A stretch of DNA of 64,000 bases from Gammaproteobacteria bacterium (GCA_004298065.1 SCRL01000054.1:1-64000); one strand, 5' to 3'. Counted from the stretch's first letter, positions 49,829-58,647 are shown. Made by a program: numbers and translations. The notes: generated by a model not told the origin, from the sequence alone.

Positions 49829-50770
49829 TCAGGCCGCCACCGGCACGGCGTGCGCCAGGAATCGGACGCATTCCAGCGGGCAGGCGAGTACCGCGCGGCG
49901 CAGCGCCTCGATCGCCTTGGGGCGCGGAAAGCTCGCGCGCCAGGCGAGCGCGATGCGCCGCACCGGCTGTTCGCCCGGGAACCGGCGCACGGCGAGAATC
50001 TTTTTCGAGTAACCGTGGGCGGCGGTGCAGGGCAGGAGCGTGATGCCGACGCCCGAGGCGACCATGTGGCGGATGGTTTCGAGCGAGCTGCCCTCGAGCG
50101 TGCGCTGGATACTATGCTCCGTACCCGAGGGCGTCTCGCACACCGGGCACACGCTCAGCACCTGGTCGCGGAAACAATGCCCCGGGCCGAGCAGCAGCAG
50201 ATTCTCCTGCCGCAGCGCCTCGATGCTGAGCGATTTTTTGTGCGCCAGCGGGTGGTCCGCCGGCAGTGCCAGCACGAACGGCTCCTCGTACAGCGGCAGC
50301 GTCACCACGCCGGGCTCCACGAACGGCGCCGACACCAGCACCGCGTCGAGCGCGCCGTCCTTGAGTCGGTGGCGCAGCGCCTCGGTCGGATGCTCCTCGA
50401 CCACGAGCGGCATTTTCGGCGCGCGTTTGTGCAGCAGTGGGATGAGACCCGGCAGCAGGTACGGCCCGACTGTGGGCAGGAGGCCGGTCTTGAGCGGACC
50501 GGCCAGCTCGTCGGCGCCGGCGCGGGCCAGCTCCCTGATCGTCGCGGCCTGTTCCAGCACCCGTTGCGCCTGCGCGATCACGCGCTCGCCGAGCGCGGTG
50601 ACGCGCACCTCGGCCGGCGTGCGCTCGAACAGCGCCACCCCGAGCTCGTCCTCGAGTTTCTTTACCGCCGCCGATAGCGTCGGCTGGCTCACGTGGCAGG
50701 CGCGCGCGGCGCGCCCGAAGTGGCGTTCGCGCGCCACCGCCACGATATAACGAAGCTCTGTCAGGGTCAT
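49829..50770 (-). CDS. oxyR: Hydrogen-peroxide-sensing regulator OxyR
   Basis: LysR-type regulator of 313 residues. I chose the ATG at 50770, which starts the canonical [32 protein letters not shown] helix-turn-helix region; a much longer upstream frame has no LysR content. In the effector domain [12 protein letters not shown] gives the two redox cysteines with the exact E. coli OxyR spacing (Cys199/Cys208 equivalents). A further CPVC lies immediately after. Oxidation to a disulfide should switch on antioxidant genes. OxyR-type sites lie on both sides of the gene. Confidence 0.93.
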   Translation of the reverse strand: MTLTELRYIVAVARERHFGRAARACHVSQPTLSAAVKKLEDELGVALFERTPAEVRVTALGERVIAQAQRVLEQAATIRELARAGADELAGPLKTGLLPTVGPYLLPGLIPLLHKRAPKMPLVVEEHPTEALRHRLKDGALDAVLVSAPFVEPGVVTLPLYEEPFVLALPADHPLAHKKSLSIEALRQENLLLLGPGHCFRDQVLSVCPVCETPSGTEHSIQRTLEGSSLETIRHMVASGVGITLLPCTAAHGYSKKILAVRRFPGEQPVRRIALAWRASFPRPKAIEALRRAVLACPLECVRFLAHAVPVAA

Positions 50771-50775
50771 AAGCG

Positions 50776-50790
50776 ATAGATAGAGCCTAT
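50776..50790. promoter_or_regulatory. OxyR-type half-site between oxyR and the rhodanese gene
   Basis: ATAG-N7-CTAT lies in CGATAG-N7-CTATCA, five bases ahead of the oxyR start codon and about 66 bases upstream of the predicted rhodanese start. It fits both autorepression of oxyR and activation of the rhodanese gene. Confidence 0.6.
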
Positions 50791-50811
50791 CACGGCGGTC
50801 GGACGATTCAA

Positions 50812-50841
50812 TTGGATTCCGCCCGGCCGGGACCGTATATA
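50812..50841 (+). promoter_or_regulatory. Candidate -35/-10 promoter for the rhodanese gene
   Basis: TTGGAT (50812-50817) and TATATA (50836-50841) are 18 bases apart and would start transcription near 50849, about 20 bases before the ATG. Confidence 0.45.
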
Positions 50842-50869
50842 GGACCCATCCAGAACGGGAGAGAATGCC

Positions 50870-51178
50870 ATGATCGATCCGATGTCCTGCGACCAGGCCC
50901 GCGCGCTGCTCGCGCGCGGCGCCCAGCTGGTGGACGTGCGCTCGCCGGCCGAGCACGCCGCCGGCGCCCTGCCGGGCGCCAAGAACCTGCCGGTGGAGGC
51001 GATCTACCAGTGGGTAAACCAGCTCGATCCGAAAAAGCCGTTGCTGCTCTACTGTCGCAGCGGCGCACGCAGCGGCGCGGCGCGGAACTTCCTGCGCAGC
51101 ATGGGGTTCCACGAGGCCTACAATCTCGGCGCCTACCACCAGTGGCTGGGCTGCGCCGAGACCGCCCTGGCGGTTTAG
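50870..51178 (+). CDS. Single-domain rhodanese (sulfurtransferase)
   Basis: A 102-residue rhodanese-homology protein with the signature DVRSPAEHAAGALPGAKNLP and the active-site loop CRSGAR (catalytic Cys near residue 63). No signal peptide is visible, so it acts in the cytoplasm or at the inner membrane. Such proteins carry a persulfide on the cysteine. The domain corresponds to the N-terminal half of E. coli YgaP, whose C-terminal half is encoded beyond oxyR at 49512-49715. The RBS is GGGAGAG. Confidence 0.92.
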   Translation: MIDPMSCDQARALLARGAQLVDVRSPAEHAAGALPGAKNLPVEAIYQWVNQLDPKKPLLLYCRSGARSGAARNFLRSMGFHEAYNLGAYHQWLGCAETALAV

Positions 51179-51239
51179 CCGAATCTTTTTGTGCGCCCTT
51201 CGGGCGCGTATACGAGCGGGCTCCCGCGCCCGCAGGGCG

Positions 51240-51273
51240 GGTTCCTTTCTTTGCTCGTGCAAAGAAAGGAACC
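51240..51273. repeat. 15-bp perfect inverted repeat
   Basis: GGTTCCTTTCTTTGC (51240-51254) pairs perfectly with GCAAAGAAAGGAACC (51259-51273) around a TCGT loop. It opens the palindrome-rich module. Confidence 0.9.
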
Positions 51274-51623
51274 AAAGAAAGCACGTATACACCCATTTGG
51301 CCGTGCCCAGCCGGTACGCCGGCACAGCAGCACCACTGCTGCACTCGGCCGTCTCAAGAGGGCGGGGCAAGCAAAGGCGTGTGTCGCAGCACTCGGCGCG
51401 CCATACGGGGTCCATAAACCCCTTCGCTAAACCACGGAGGTTTTCCACGCCCCTAGGCGATGCCGAGCCACCGACCGAGACGACGCCAGGCCCGAAGGGT
51501 CGCGGAATGGATTCCGCGAGTGCGCATCCGGGATAGGGATATCCCGTATGCGCACCCTCGGAGGCGACGGCGGTGGCGAGGGGAGCCCGATAGGGCCTTC
51601 GCCTCGGGGCGAAAACGGTTTTG

Positions 51624-51651
51624 GTGACTTTTGCCAAGACAAAAGTCACCC
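51624..51651. repeat. 11-bp perfect inverted repeat
   Basis: GGTGACTTTTG (51624-51634) and CAAAAGTCACC (51641-51651) flank a six-base CCAAGA loop. It closes the palindrome-rich module on its right side. Confidence 0.9.
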
Positions 51652-51825
51652 CGGGGTGCGGGGGCGGAGCGCCCCGCGGTGTTTATTTAATCGCCGCCGA
51701 AGGCGGCGCGAGATGAGTGGTTTTGAGCTAGTTCTGGCCTTGCGGCGTTTCAGTTGACCGGCGTCAGGGTAGCGCCGGTGTAACGGCACCAGCATGGGAT
51801 ACCTGATTGTTGTTGGAGGTACCCC

Positions 51826-51963
51826 ATGCAGCTCTGGCTCGACCTGCTGTTCGGCAATCCCATCGGCATCCTGAGCCTGGTCACGGTATTCGGCTCGATC
51901 GCTGTCATCGTTTTTATCTTGCGGATGGTGATCCGGAACGCCGCCGCGAAAGAGAAACGCTGA
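51826..51963 (+). CDS. 45-residue DUF3149-like membrane peptide
   Basis: ATG at 51826 follows a strong GGAGGT site at the right distance. The 45-residue product begins MQLWLDLLFGNPIGILSL and has one hydrophobic helix (about 13-34) and a basic C-terminus (RNAAAKEKR). The beginning LWLDLLFGNPIG is characteristic of DUF3149, a family of tiny gammaproteobacterial membrane proteins of unknown function. It converges on hemJ with seven bases between stops. Confidence 0.8.
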   Translation: MQLWLDLLFGNPIGILSLVTVFGSIAVIVFILRMVIRNAAAKEKR

Positions 51964-51970
51964 GCGTCAA

Positions 51971-52384
51971 TTAGAAGGGTTTCAGGACAACGAGCAGCAC
52001 GGCGCCGATCAGCAGCAGCACCGGCAGTTCGTTGAACCAGCGGTACCACACGTGGCCGCGGCGGTTGCGGTCGTGTTTGAAGTCGCTGAGCAACTTGCCG
52101 CAATAAAGGTGATAGGCGATGAGTACGGCGACGAGCGCGAGTTTCGCGTGCAGCCAGCCGCCGGTGATGCCGTAGCCGAGCCAGAGCCACGTCCCGAAGA
52201 TAATCGTCAGCACCCCACCCGGCGTCATGATGCCGTAGTAGAGCTTGCGCTCCATGATCTTGAAGCGCTCGCGGCTTGTCTGATCTTCCGCCATCGCGTG
52301 GTACACGAACAGGCGCGGGAGATAAAACAATCCCGCGAACCACGTGACCATGAAGATGATGTGCAGCGCCTTGAGCCAGAGCAT
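51971..52384 (-). CDS. hemJ: Protoporphyrinogen IX oxidase HemJ
   Basis: A 137-residue integral membrane protein of the HemJ/UPF0093 family with four predicted helices. It begins with LWLKALHIIFMVTWFAGLFYLPRLFVYH, containing the conserved His, and continues with MERKLYYGIMTPGGVLTI and HAKLALV. HemJ oxidises protoporphyrinogen IX in organisms lacking HemG or HemY. This complements hemE and hemW in the window and the demand for haem by cytochromes. It lies five bases downstream of the TlpA-like gene on the same strand. Confidence 0.92.
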   Translation of the reverse strand: MLWLKALHIIFMVTWFAGLFYLPRLFVYHAMAEDQTSRERFKIMERKLYYGIMTPGGVLTIIFGTWLWLGYGITGGWLHAKLALVAVLIAYHLYCGKLLSDFKHDRNRRGHVWYRWFNELPVLLLIGAVLLVVLKPF

Positions 52385-52389
52385 CGTCG

Positions 52390-52893
52390 TTATTTTTTTG
52401 GTAGCCCGGCCTCGATGATACGGCGCGCCTTCGGGATGTCCAGCCGCCCGGTTTGCTGGTAGACGATCTTTCCTTCGGGTGAAATCAGAAACGCCATCGG
52501 CACGTACGGCACGCCATCGAACGCGCGTACAACCTTGCCTTCCACATCGAGCGCCACCGGGTAGGGCACGCTTCGCTCGCGCACGAAGTTCTGCACGTCC
52601 AGCGGGCGGTCGTAAGGCATCGCCACCGCGATCAGCTCGAAGCCCTTGGGGTGCAATTCCTTATATAGCTTGATCAGGTCGGGCAACTCCTCGACGCACG
52701 GTTTGCAGCTCGTGGCCCAGAACGCTACCAGCACCGGCCGCCCGCGCAGCTCCGCGAGCGCGAGCTTTCTGCCATCGAGCAACTGAAATTCCGTCTCCGC
52801 CGCACTCCGCCGCGCCGGCTCGGGCCAGAGCATGATGACGAGTCCGCCGAGGGCGGCGAGGATGAAAATGGCGAAGGCGGCGCGGCGGATCAT
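52390..52893 (-). CDS. TlpA-like thioredoxin-fold protein
   Basis: I chose the ATG at 52893, which places a signal anchor at the start (RRAAFAIFILAALGGLVIML) and gives 167 residues; longer upstream frames read through a low-quality segment. The thioredoxin fold contains the active site FWATSCKPCVEELP (CKPC) and the cis-Pro region GVPYVPMAFLI. It resembles TlpA/ResA/CcmG membrane-tethered thiol reductants, which reduce apocytochrome c or other periplasmic disulfides. That function would suit the cytochrome-rich locus but is inferred. It precedes hemJ by five bases. Confidence 0.87.
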   Translation of the reverse strand: MIRRAAFAIFILAALGGLVIMLWPEPARRSAAETEFQLLDGRKLALAELRGRPVLVAFWATSCKPCVEELPDLIKLYKELHPKGFELIAVAMPYDRPLDVQNFVRERSVPYPVALDVEGKVVRAFDGVPYVPMAFLISPEGKIVYQQTGRLDIPKARRIIEAGLPKK

Positions 52894-53095
52894 TCGCCAT
52901 AACTTACCCTTTCCCGGAACCACTCGCCCGCCTTCGCTACCCCCGTTTATTCCTCCTTGAATTGCATGGACTTTCCGGGGGGTTTGCACTACATCAAGGT
53001 AATCGAAGGCACGCGCAATCATTCTGACCGCGGGGTTGCATTCAGCGGGCCGTACCGAGCGGCGAGGCCCCCACAGAACAACAACAGGTAGATGC

Positions 53096-55612
53096 ATGTG
53101 GCGTCCTCTTGAACGGCAGTGGCATTTCCATGCGTGGCTGCTCGTTGCCCTGGCCGCGGTGTTCGCGTTCGTGTGGCAGGCGCCGCCGCATCAACCCTTC
53201 CAGGGCGTGGCGAGCTACCTGCCGCTGCACACCGCGCTCGAAACCTTTTCGCTCGTCGTCTCGTTCCTGGTGTTCGGGGTGGCGTGGAATGCGTACGCCC
53301 GCGAGCGCGCCGGCAATCTCGTCATTCTGGGGTGCGTGTTTCTCGCCGTCGGGCTTATCGACTTCCTGCACACGCTGTCCTACAAGGGCATGCCCGCGTT
53401 CATCACGCCGGGCGATCCCGAGAAGGCCATCAACTTCTGGCTGGCGGCGCGCTACCTCGCGGCGGCGGGGTTGGTGCTCGCGGCCGTGCGCCCCTGGCGC
53501 CCGCTGGCGCACCCCGGGCTGCGCTATGCCTGGCTCGCGGGCGCGCTCACGCTCGCCGCGCTGGTCGGCTGGATCGGACTGTTTCACCAGGATGTCCTGC
53601 CGCGCACGTTCATCGAGGGCAAGGGGCTGACGCCGCTCAAGATCGGCGCCGAGTACGTGCTCGTGGTTCTGTTCGCCGGCGCGGCGGTGTTGTTCTTTCT
53701 GCGCGCGCGCCGCGGCGCGTCGTACGATGCCATGAGCCTTTTCACCGCCACGCTCGTGTCGATCCTGAGCGAGTTGTGCTTCACGCTCTACTCCGACGTC
53801 ACCGACGTGTTCAACCTGCTTGGGCACGTCTACAAGGTCATCGCCTACGGCTTCATCTACCGCGCGGTGTTCGTCGAAAGCGTGCGCGCGCCGTTCCGGC
53901 AGGTGCAGGAGGCCGAGGCGCGCTATCGCGCGGTGGTCGGGGACCTGCCGGTGTTGCTTTGCCGGTTCCTGCCCGACGGCACGCTGACCTTCGTCAACGA
54001 CGCCTATTGCCGTTACTTCGGCAAGACACGCGACGAGCTGATCGGGTACAGCTGGGTGCCGTTGGTGCCGGAGGAGGACCGGGAATACGTCAAGGGCCGG
54101 TTCGGCTCGCTCAGCCGGGACAATCCGGTGGTGGCGTACGAGCACCGCGTCGTCGTTCCCGGCGGCGAGGTCCGCTGGCAGCGCTGGCTCGATCGCGCGG
54201 TGTTCGACGGCGAGCGCCTGGTCGAGTACCAGTCGATCGGCGAGGACATCACCGAGCGCCGGCGTGCCGAGGCGGCGCTGCGCGAGACGGAGGAGCGTTA
54301 TCGCAGGATCTTCGCCGGCGCGCGCGACGGCATCGTGCTGATCGATGCCGAAACCGGTTTCGTGACCGACGGCAACCCGGAATTCGAGCGCCAGTGCGAC
54401 CGGCCCCTGGCGCAGCTCAAGGGCATGCGCATCTGGGAATTACGGCCGCCCGACATGCGGGAGGCCGCGCGCCGCAAGTTCGAGGAGGTCCGGGCGACGG
54501 GCAGCGGTGGTTCCGCCGAGTTGGGCTTGCAGCGGCCGGACGGCACGGTGGTGCCGGTCGAGTTCGTGGCCACGCGGATACGCATCGGCGGGCGGGAATT
54601 CCTCCAGAGCATCTGCCGCGACATCACCGAGCGCAAACGCGCGGCACAGGAGCTGCGCCGGACGCACGAGTTGCTGGAGCGCATGTTCGAATCGATCCAC
54701 GTGCTCGTGGCCTATCTGGATCGCGACTTCAACTTCATCCGCGTCAACCGCGCCTATGCTGAGGCCGATGGCCGCACGCCGGAGTTTTTCCCGGGCAAGA
54801 ACCACTTCATGCTGTATCCCAGCGCCGAGAACGAGGCGATCTTCCGGCGCGTGGTCGAAACCGGCGAGCCGTATGTCGCGATCTCGAAGCCGTTCGAGTA
54901 CGCCGAGCATCCGGAGCGCGGAGTGAGCTACTGGGACTGGCGCGTGGCGCCGGTGAGGGACACCGACGGGCGGGTCGACGGACTCATCTTCAGCCTGCTC
55001 GATGTCACCGAGCGGGTGTTGGCCGAGCGCCGCCTGCGCGCCGGCCTGGAACGGACGGTCGAGGCGATCGCCGCCACCATCGAGATGCGCGATCCCTACA
55101 CCGCGGGCCACGAACGGCGTGTCGTGGAGCTCGCCACTGCCATCGCGCGCGAGGTGGGGCTGGCCGAGGAGCGCATCGAGGGCCTGCGCTTCGCCGCGCT
55201 GGTGCACGACATCGGCAAGATCCGCATCCCGGCCGAGATCCTGAGCAAACCGGCGGCGTTGAGTCCGATCGAGTTCGAGATGATCAAGACCCATTGCCAG
55301 ACCGGTCATGACATCCTCAAGGGCATCGAATTCCCCTGGCCGGTGGCGCGGATGGTGCTGGAACACCACGAGCGCCTGGATGGCTCCGGCTACCCGGGCG
55401 GGCTGAAGGGTGTGCAAACGCTGCTCGAATCGAAAATCCTCACGGTCGCCGACGTGGTCGAGGCCATGTCGTCGCACCGTCCCTACCGGCCGGCGCTCGG
55501 GATCGACATCGCGCTCGCGCACCTCACCGAGAAGCGCGGCCTGTGGTACGACCCGGCGGCGGCGGATGCGTGCGTGCGGCTGTTCCGGGAAAAAAATTTT
55601 CGGTTCGGTTGA
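53096..55612 (+). CDS. MASE3-PAS-HD-GYP cyclic-di-GMP phosphodiesterase
   Basis: Start ATG at 53096; the frame extends upstream but the added residues are not membrane-like. The 838-residue protein has a MASE3 membrane sensor of about seven helices (10-255), three PAS/PAC modules (about 270-395, 400-515 and 520-650) and an HD-GYP domain with HDIGK (704-708) and HHERLDGSGYPGG (GYP at 765-767). HD-GYP enzymes hydrolyse c-di-GMP with a di-iron or di-manganese site. The catalytic motifs are intact. It is the first of four same-strand signalling genes. Confidence 0.93.
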   Translation: MWRPLERQWHFHAWLLVALAAVFAFVWQAPPHQPFQGVASYLPLHTALETFSLVVSFLVFGVAWNAYARERAGNLVILGCVFLAVGLIDFLHTLSYKGMPAFITPGDPEKAINFWLAARYLAAAGLVLAAVRPWRPLAHPGLRYAWLAGALTLAALVGWIGLFHQDVLPRTFIEGKGLTPLKIGAEYVLVVLFAGAAVLFFLRARRGASYDAMSLFTATLVSILSELCFTLYSDVTDVFNLLGHVYKVIAYGFIYRAVFVESVRAPFRQVQEAEARYRAVVGDLPVLLCRFLPDGTLTFVNDAYCRYFGKTRDELIGYSWVPLVPEEDREYVKGRFGSLSRDNPVVAYEHRVVVPGGEVRWQRWLDRAVFDGERLVEYQSIGEDITERRRAEAALRETEERYRRIFAGARDGIVLIDAETGFVTDGNPEFERQCDRPLAQLKGMRIWELRPPDMREAARRKFEEVRATGSGGSAELGLQRPDGTVVPVEFVATRIRIGGREFLQSICRDITERKRAAQELRRTHELLERMFESIHVLVAYLDRDFNFIRVNRAYAEADGRTPEFFPGKNHFMLYPSAENEAIFRRVVETGEPYVAISKPFEYAEHPERGVSYWDWRVAPVRDTDGRVDGLIFSLLDVTERVLAERRLRAGLERTVEAIAATIEMRDPYTAGHERRVVELATAIAREVGLAEERIEGLRFAALVHDIGKIRIPAEILSKPAALSPIEFEMIKTHCQTGHDILKGIEFPWPVARMVLEHHERLDGSGYPGGLKGVQTLLESKILTVADVVEAMSSHRPYRPALGIDIALAHLTEKRGLWYDPAAADACVRLFREKNFRFG

Positions 55613-55630
55613 CGGCGCGGAAGGGTTGCG

Positions 55631-57262
55631 ATGGGCGGATTGCGCAAACTGATGACAGTCCTGCGGGCTGCGCCGCCAACATCAGGCGAGATGGCAGCAC
55701 GCACCCAAGGCAAGGAAATCGCGCGTCTGCGGTTGACCTTTCTTGTGCCGTTGGTGGCGGTCATCTCGATCATCGTGATCGCATACGTTGCCAGCCTGTA
55801 TCACCGCGAATACGAATATTTGCGGCTCGGCACGGTCAGGCTGAATACCTCGGCCAACGAGCTGTACAGGGACGGCCTGAACCACAGCGCGGTCGTGCTG
55901 CGCACCGTGATGGGCGTGGTCGCGCACGATGAGTCGTTGCGTGCCGCGCTCGCGCGCAAGGATGTGCCGGCCCTGCTTCGGCGCGCCGGGCCGATCCTCG
56001 ACGACCTGAAGAAGGACTACAACATCACGCATTTCTATTTTAGCGGCCCGGACCGCGTGAACCTGCTGCGCGTGCACAATCCGCCGCGCCACGGCGACGT
56101 CATCAATCGCGTGACCACGTTGCTCGCCGAGCGCGATGGCAAGCTGGCGCACGGGGTGGAGCTCGGGCCGTACGGCACGTTCACACTGCGACTGGTGGGT
56201 CCCTGGTACGAGGAGCGTACCCGGCGCCTGCTGGGTTACGTCGAGTTCGGCATGGAGATCGACAGCGTGCTGGGATACTTGCGCGATTTCTTCGGTGTCG
56301 AGACCTACGTCGTGATCCGCAAGGAATTCCTGAAACGCGAGACGTGGGAGGAAGGGATGCGCATGCTCGGTCATGCGGCGACAGACTGGGACCGCTTTCC
56401 GGGCGTGGCGTTGGGTCCGCACGGGGCGCGGGCATTGCCCCCGGTATTGGTCGAGCGGTTCGCGCACGACGGCGGCAGCGGCGAACCGCTTCTGGATATC
56501 CGGCCCGGCCAGGCGCCGTACCGCGCGGTCTTCGTGCCGCTGCGCGATATCTCCGGTCGCGAGGTGGGGCAGATGGCCCTTCTGGCCGACGTGTCGCAAG
56601 AGCTCGAAACCACGCGCCGCCGGGTATACGTCGGCAGCGCGGTCGTGCTCGTCACCGGTGGCCTGCTGGGAGCATTCTTCTTCTGGCTCGCAGGGCGCGT
56701 CGGGCGGCGCATCGAGCATGACGAAAAGGAACTGCAACGGCTCGCGACGCACGACGGCCTCACCGGCCTTTATAACCACCGCACGTTTTACGCGCTGCTG
56801 GAGGACGAGATCGCCCGCGCGAAGCGATTCAACCGACCGGTGTCGTTGCTCATGCTCGACATCGACCACTTCAAGCATGTTAATGACACCCATGGACATC
56901 TTGCCGGTGATGCCATCCTGAAGAGTTTGAGCGAGCTGCTCACCCGCCAGGCACGTGCCATCGACCGCGTGTGCCGCTACGGCGGCGAGGAGATCACCGC
57001 GATCCTGCCCGAGACCGAGAACGCCGCCGCGCTGAACATCGCCGAGCGCCTGCGCGCGACGGTGGAACGGGAGCAGCTCGACATCGGCGACGGCCGCATC
57101 GTCAGCGTCACTGTCAGCATCGGGCTGGCCTCCTGGCCGGCACAGGCCGGCGACGCCGAGACATTGGTGGCTGCCGCGGACACCGCGATGTACGCCGCCA
57201 AGCAGGCCGGGCGCAACCGCGTGTGCCGCTATGAACCGGGTTTGCGTGTGCCGGGCGATTGA
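55631..57262 (+). CDS. Membrane dCache-sensor diguanylate cyclase
   Basis: A 543-residue protein 18 bases after the HD-GYP gene. Membrane helices lie at about 35-57 and 335-360, around a large periplasmic sensor of the dCache_3 type (ITHFYFSGPDRVNLLRVHNPPRHGD). The C-terminal GGDEF domain begins HDGLTGLYNHRTF and has the active site YGGEEI (451-455), in which the usual final Phe is Ile. The I-site RAID lies five residues before it. The acidic catalytic residues are present, so activity is likely. Its sensor is paralogous to that of the next gene. Confidence 0.9.
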   Translation: MGGLRKLMTVLRAAPPTSGEMAARTQGKEIARLRLTFLVPLVAVISIIVIAYVASLYHREYEYLRLGTVRLNTSANELYRDGLNHSAVVLRTVMGVVAHDESLRAALARKDVPALLRRAGPILDDLKKDYNITHFYFSGPDRVNLLRVHNPPRHGDVINRVTTLLAERDGKLAHGVELGPYGTFTLRLVGPWYEERTRRLLGYVEFGMEIDSVLGYLRDFFGVETYVVIRKEFLKRETWEEGMRMLGHAATDWDRFPGVALGPHGARALPPVLVERFAHDGGSGEPLLDIRPGQAPYRAVFVPLRDISGREVGQMALLADVSQELETTRRRVYVGSAVVLVTGGLLGAFFFWLAGRVGRRIEHDEKELQRLATHDGLTGLYNHRTFYALLEDEIARAKRFNRPVSLLMLDIDHFKHVNDTHGHLAGDAILKSLSELLTRQARAIDRVCRYGGEEITAILPETENAAALNIAERLRATVEREQLDIGDGRIVSVTVSIGLASWPAQAGDAETLVAAADTAMYAAKQAGRNRVCRYEPGLRVPGD

Positions 57263-57501
57263 AGTGTTGGCATGGCAGCAAATCCGGCGAAGAGCCAACA
57301 TCGGCGGCACATAATGGATTGAACCGCTCAACCTCTTTAGACCCCACGCGGGTTATGGACTAAAGTTAGCCGTAAGACAAAGGAACGATCTTCCATGGAT
57401 ACGGTGACAACGGTATTTCGGTTTCCGGCCGGTTCCCGGTTCGCGGACAATACCGAACCCCGTGTCCTCCCCAAGGAAGCGCGACTCACCGGGGGCCGGG
57501 T
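57263..57501. other. Intergenic region before the output-less sensor gene
   Basis: A 239-base gap that separates the first two signalling genes from the next two. It holds partially self-complementary GC-rich sequence (CGGTATT near 57413 and AATACCG near 57449) and may contain a promoter. I see no clear sigma70, sigma54 or sigma28 element. Confidence 0.4.
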
Positions 57502-58647
57502 GTGATCTCTTCCCTCGGATTCAAGAAACAAATCCTGCTCGCCATGCTGACCGCGGTGGTCGTGTTGCTGGTTTCGTTCGTCGCCGGCGTTTATTACCTG
57601 GAAACGCGGCACATGGCGCAGGAAACGGCGGAGCGGAATCGCACGATACAGACGTTCTACCAGCACGAGCTTACCGAACGCGCCCGCCGATTGGGCAGTG
57701 TGATGGCCTCGATGCAGAACGGGCCGCTGCATGCGGCCCTGCGCGCGCGCGACCGCGCGAGCCTGGCGCGCGCCACCGCCCCGCTGTTCCGGGAGCTGCG
57801 CGGCAAGTACGGCATTACCCATCTCTATTTTTCCGACACCGCACGCGTGAACCTGCTGCGGGCCCACGAGCCCGGACGCCACGGCGATGTCATCGAGCGT
57901 TTCACCACGCGCGAGGCCCAGCGTCGCGGGCAGGACGTTTGGGGCACCGAACTCGGCCCGCTCGGCACCTTCACCCTGCGGTACGTCAGCCCGTGGCGCG
58001 AGAACGGAAAGGTGGTCGGTTTCGTGGAGCTTGGCGAGGAGCTGACGCCGGTGGCCGACCAGATACGCGAGCTGTTCCAGTGCGAGTGCGTGCTCTTTAT
58101 CTACAAACGATATCTGGATCGCAACGAATGGGAGTCGGGCATGAAGATGCTCGGCCGCACGCCGCACTGGGAGCGCTATGCAGATGCGGTCGTGACCTAT
58201 CGCACGTCGGAGCTGCTGCCGGAAACGGTGGACCGGATAATGCGCAACCGCCCACCGGACGCGACAGCGCCGATCGCAACCACTGTCGACGGCCGGGACC
58301 TGCACGTCACCTGGATGGCGCTCAAAGATGCCGCGGCACGCGAGGTGGGAGGGCTGGTCCTGGTCCGCGACCTGAGCCCGTTCACGGTGTCGCGGCGGCA
58401 GGTGGTATACACTGTTGGTGCGTTCTACCTCGGGTTCGCGGCGCTGCTGTCCTGGTTCTTCTACGCGGTGCTTGGCCAGCTCGAGCGCGAGCGCGATGTC
58501 GAGCAGGCGAAACTCAAACAGCAGCTCGACGAGCTGCGACGCTTCCAGCGGGTCACTGTCGGACGCGAGCTGCGCCTGAAGGAGCTTGAGGAAGAGAACG
58601 CCCGCCTCAAGGCCCGCCTCGACGAATTACAGCGTCCTGCGACGTAA
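57502..58647 (+). CDS. dCache_3 sensor protein lacking an output domain
   Basis: A 381-residue protein with a GTG start. Membrane helices lie at about 10-29 and 304-325, enclosing a periplasmic sensor clearly paralogous to the preceding cyclase (ITHLYFSDTARVNLLRAHEPGRHGD and LGPLGTFTLRY). The cytoplasmic end is only a charged coiled coil (about 326-378) with no GGDEF, EAL, kinase or HAMP-kinase domain. It may form heterodimers with the neighbouring cyclase or the adjacent HD-GYP protein. I see no stop or frameshift remnant of a lost GGDEF domain; the next gene starts 27 bases later. Confidence 0.85.
   Translation: MISSLGFKKQILLAMLTAVVVLLVSFVAGVYYLETRHMAQETAERNRTIQTFYQHELTERARRLGSVMASMQNGPLHAALRARDRASLARATAPLFRELRGKYGITHLYFSDTARVNLLRAHEPGRHGDVIERFTTREAQRRGQDVWGTELGPLGTFTLRYVSPWRENGKVVGFVELGEELTPVADQIRELFQCECVLFIYKRYLDRNEWESGMKMLGRTPHWERYADAVVTYRTSELLPETVDRIMRNRPPDATAPIATTVDGRDLHVTWMALKDAAAREVGGLVLVRDLSPFTVSRRQVVYTVGAFYLGFAALLSWFFYAVLGQLERERDVEQAKLKQQLDELRRFQRVTVGRELRLKELEEENARLKARLDELQRPAT

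Larger units (their letters stand above)
51179..51825. other. Palindrome-rich non-coding module
   Basis: About 650 bases without a convincing gene. Open frames exist on both strands but overlap each other and look like translated repeat DNA (for example a minus-strand SFLCTSKERNPP segment). Two perfect inverted repeats (51240-51273 and 51624-51651) frame it, and a GCGCCC-TTC-GGGCGC hairpin lies near 51193. The module resembles the intergenic repeats found in many beta- and gammaproteobacterial genomes; that resemblance is from memory. A ribosome-binding site for the DUF3149 gene ends it. Confidence 0.6.

Noticed and set aside
49829-51649. 606-residue frame including oxyR
   Set aside because: The N-terminal 290 residues read through the rhodanese gene and repeat module; only the part from 50770 has LysR content.
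52894-53097. N-terminal extension of the TlpA-like protein
   Set aside because: The added residues lack homology-like content, and the signal anchor then lies internally; the later ATG at 52893 is more plausible.
57360-57395. Possible sigma28 (FliA) promoter starting TAAAGTTA
   Set aside because: The -35-like TAAAGTTA is followed by CGAT, but the spacing is about four bases too long and the -10 does not match GCCGATAA.
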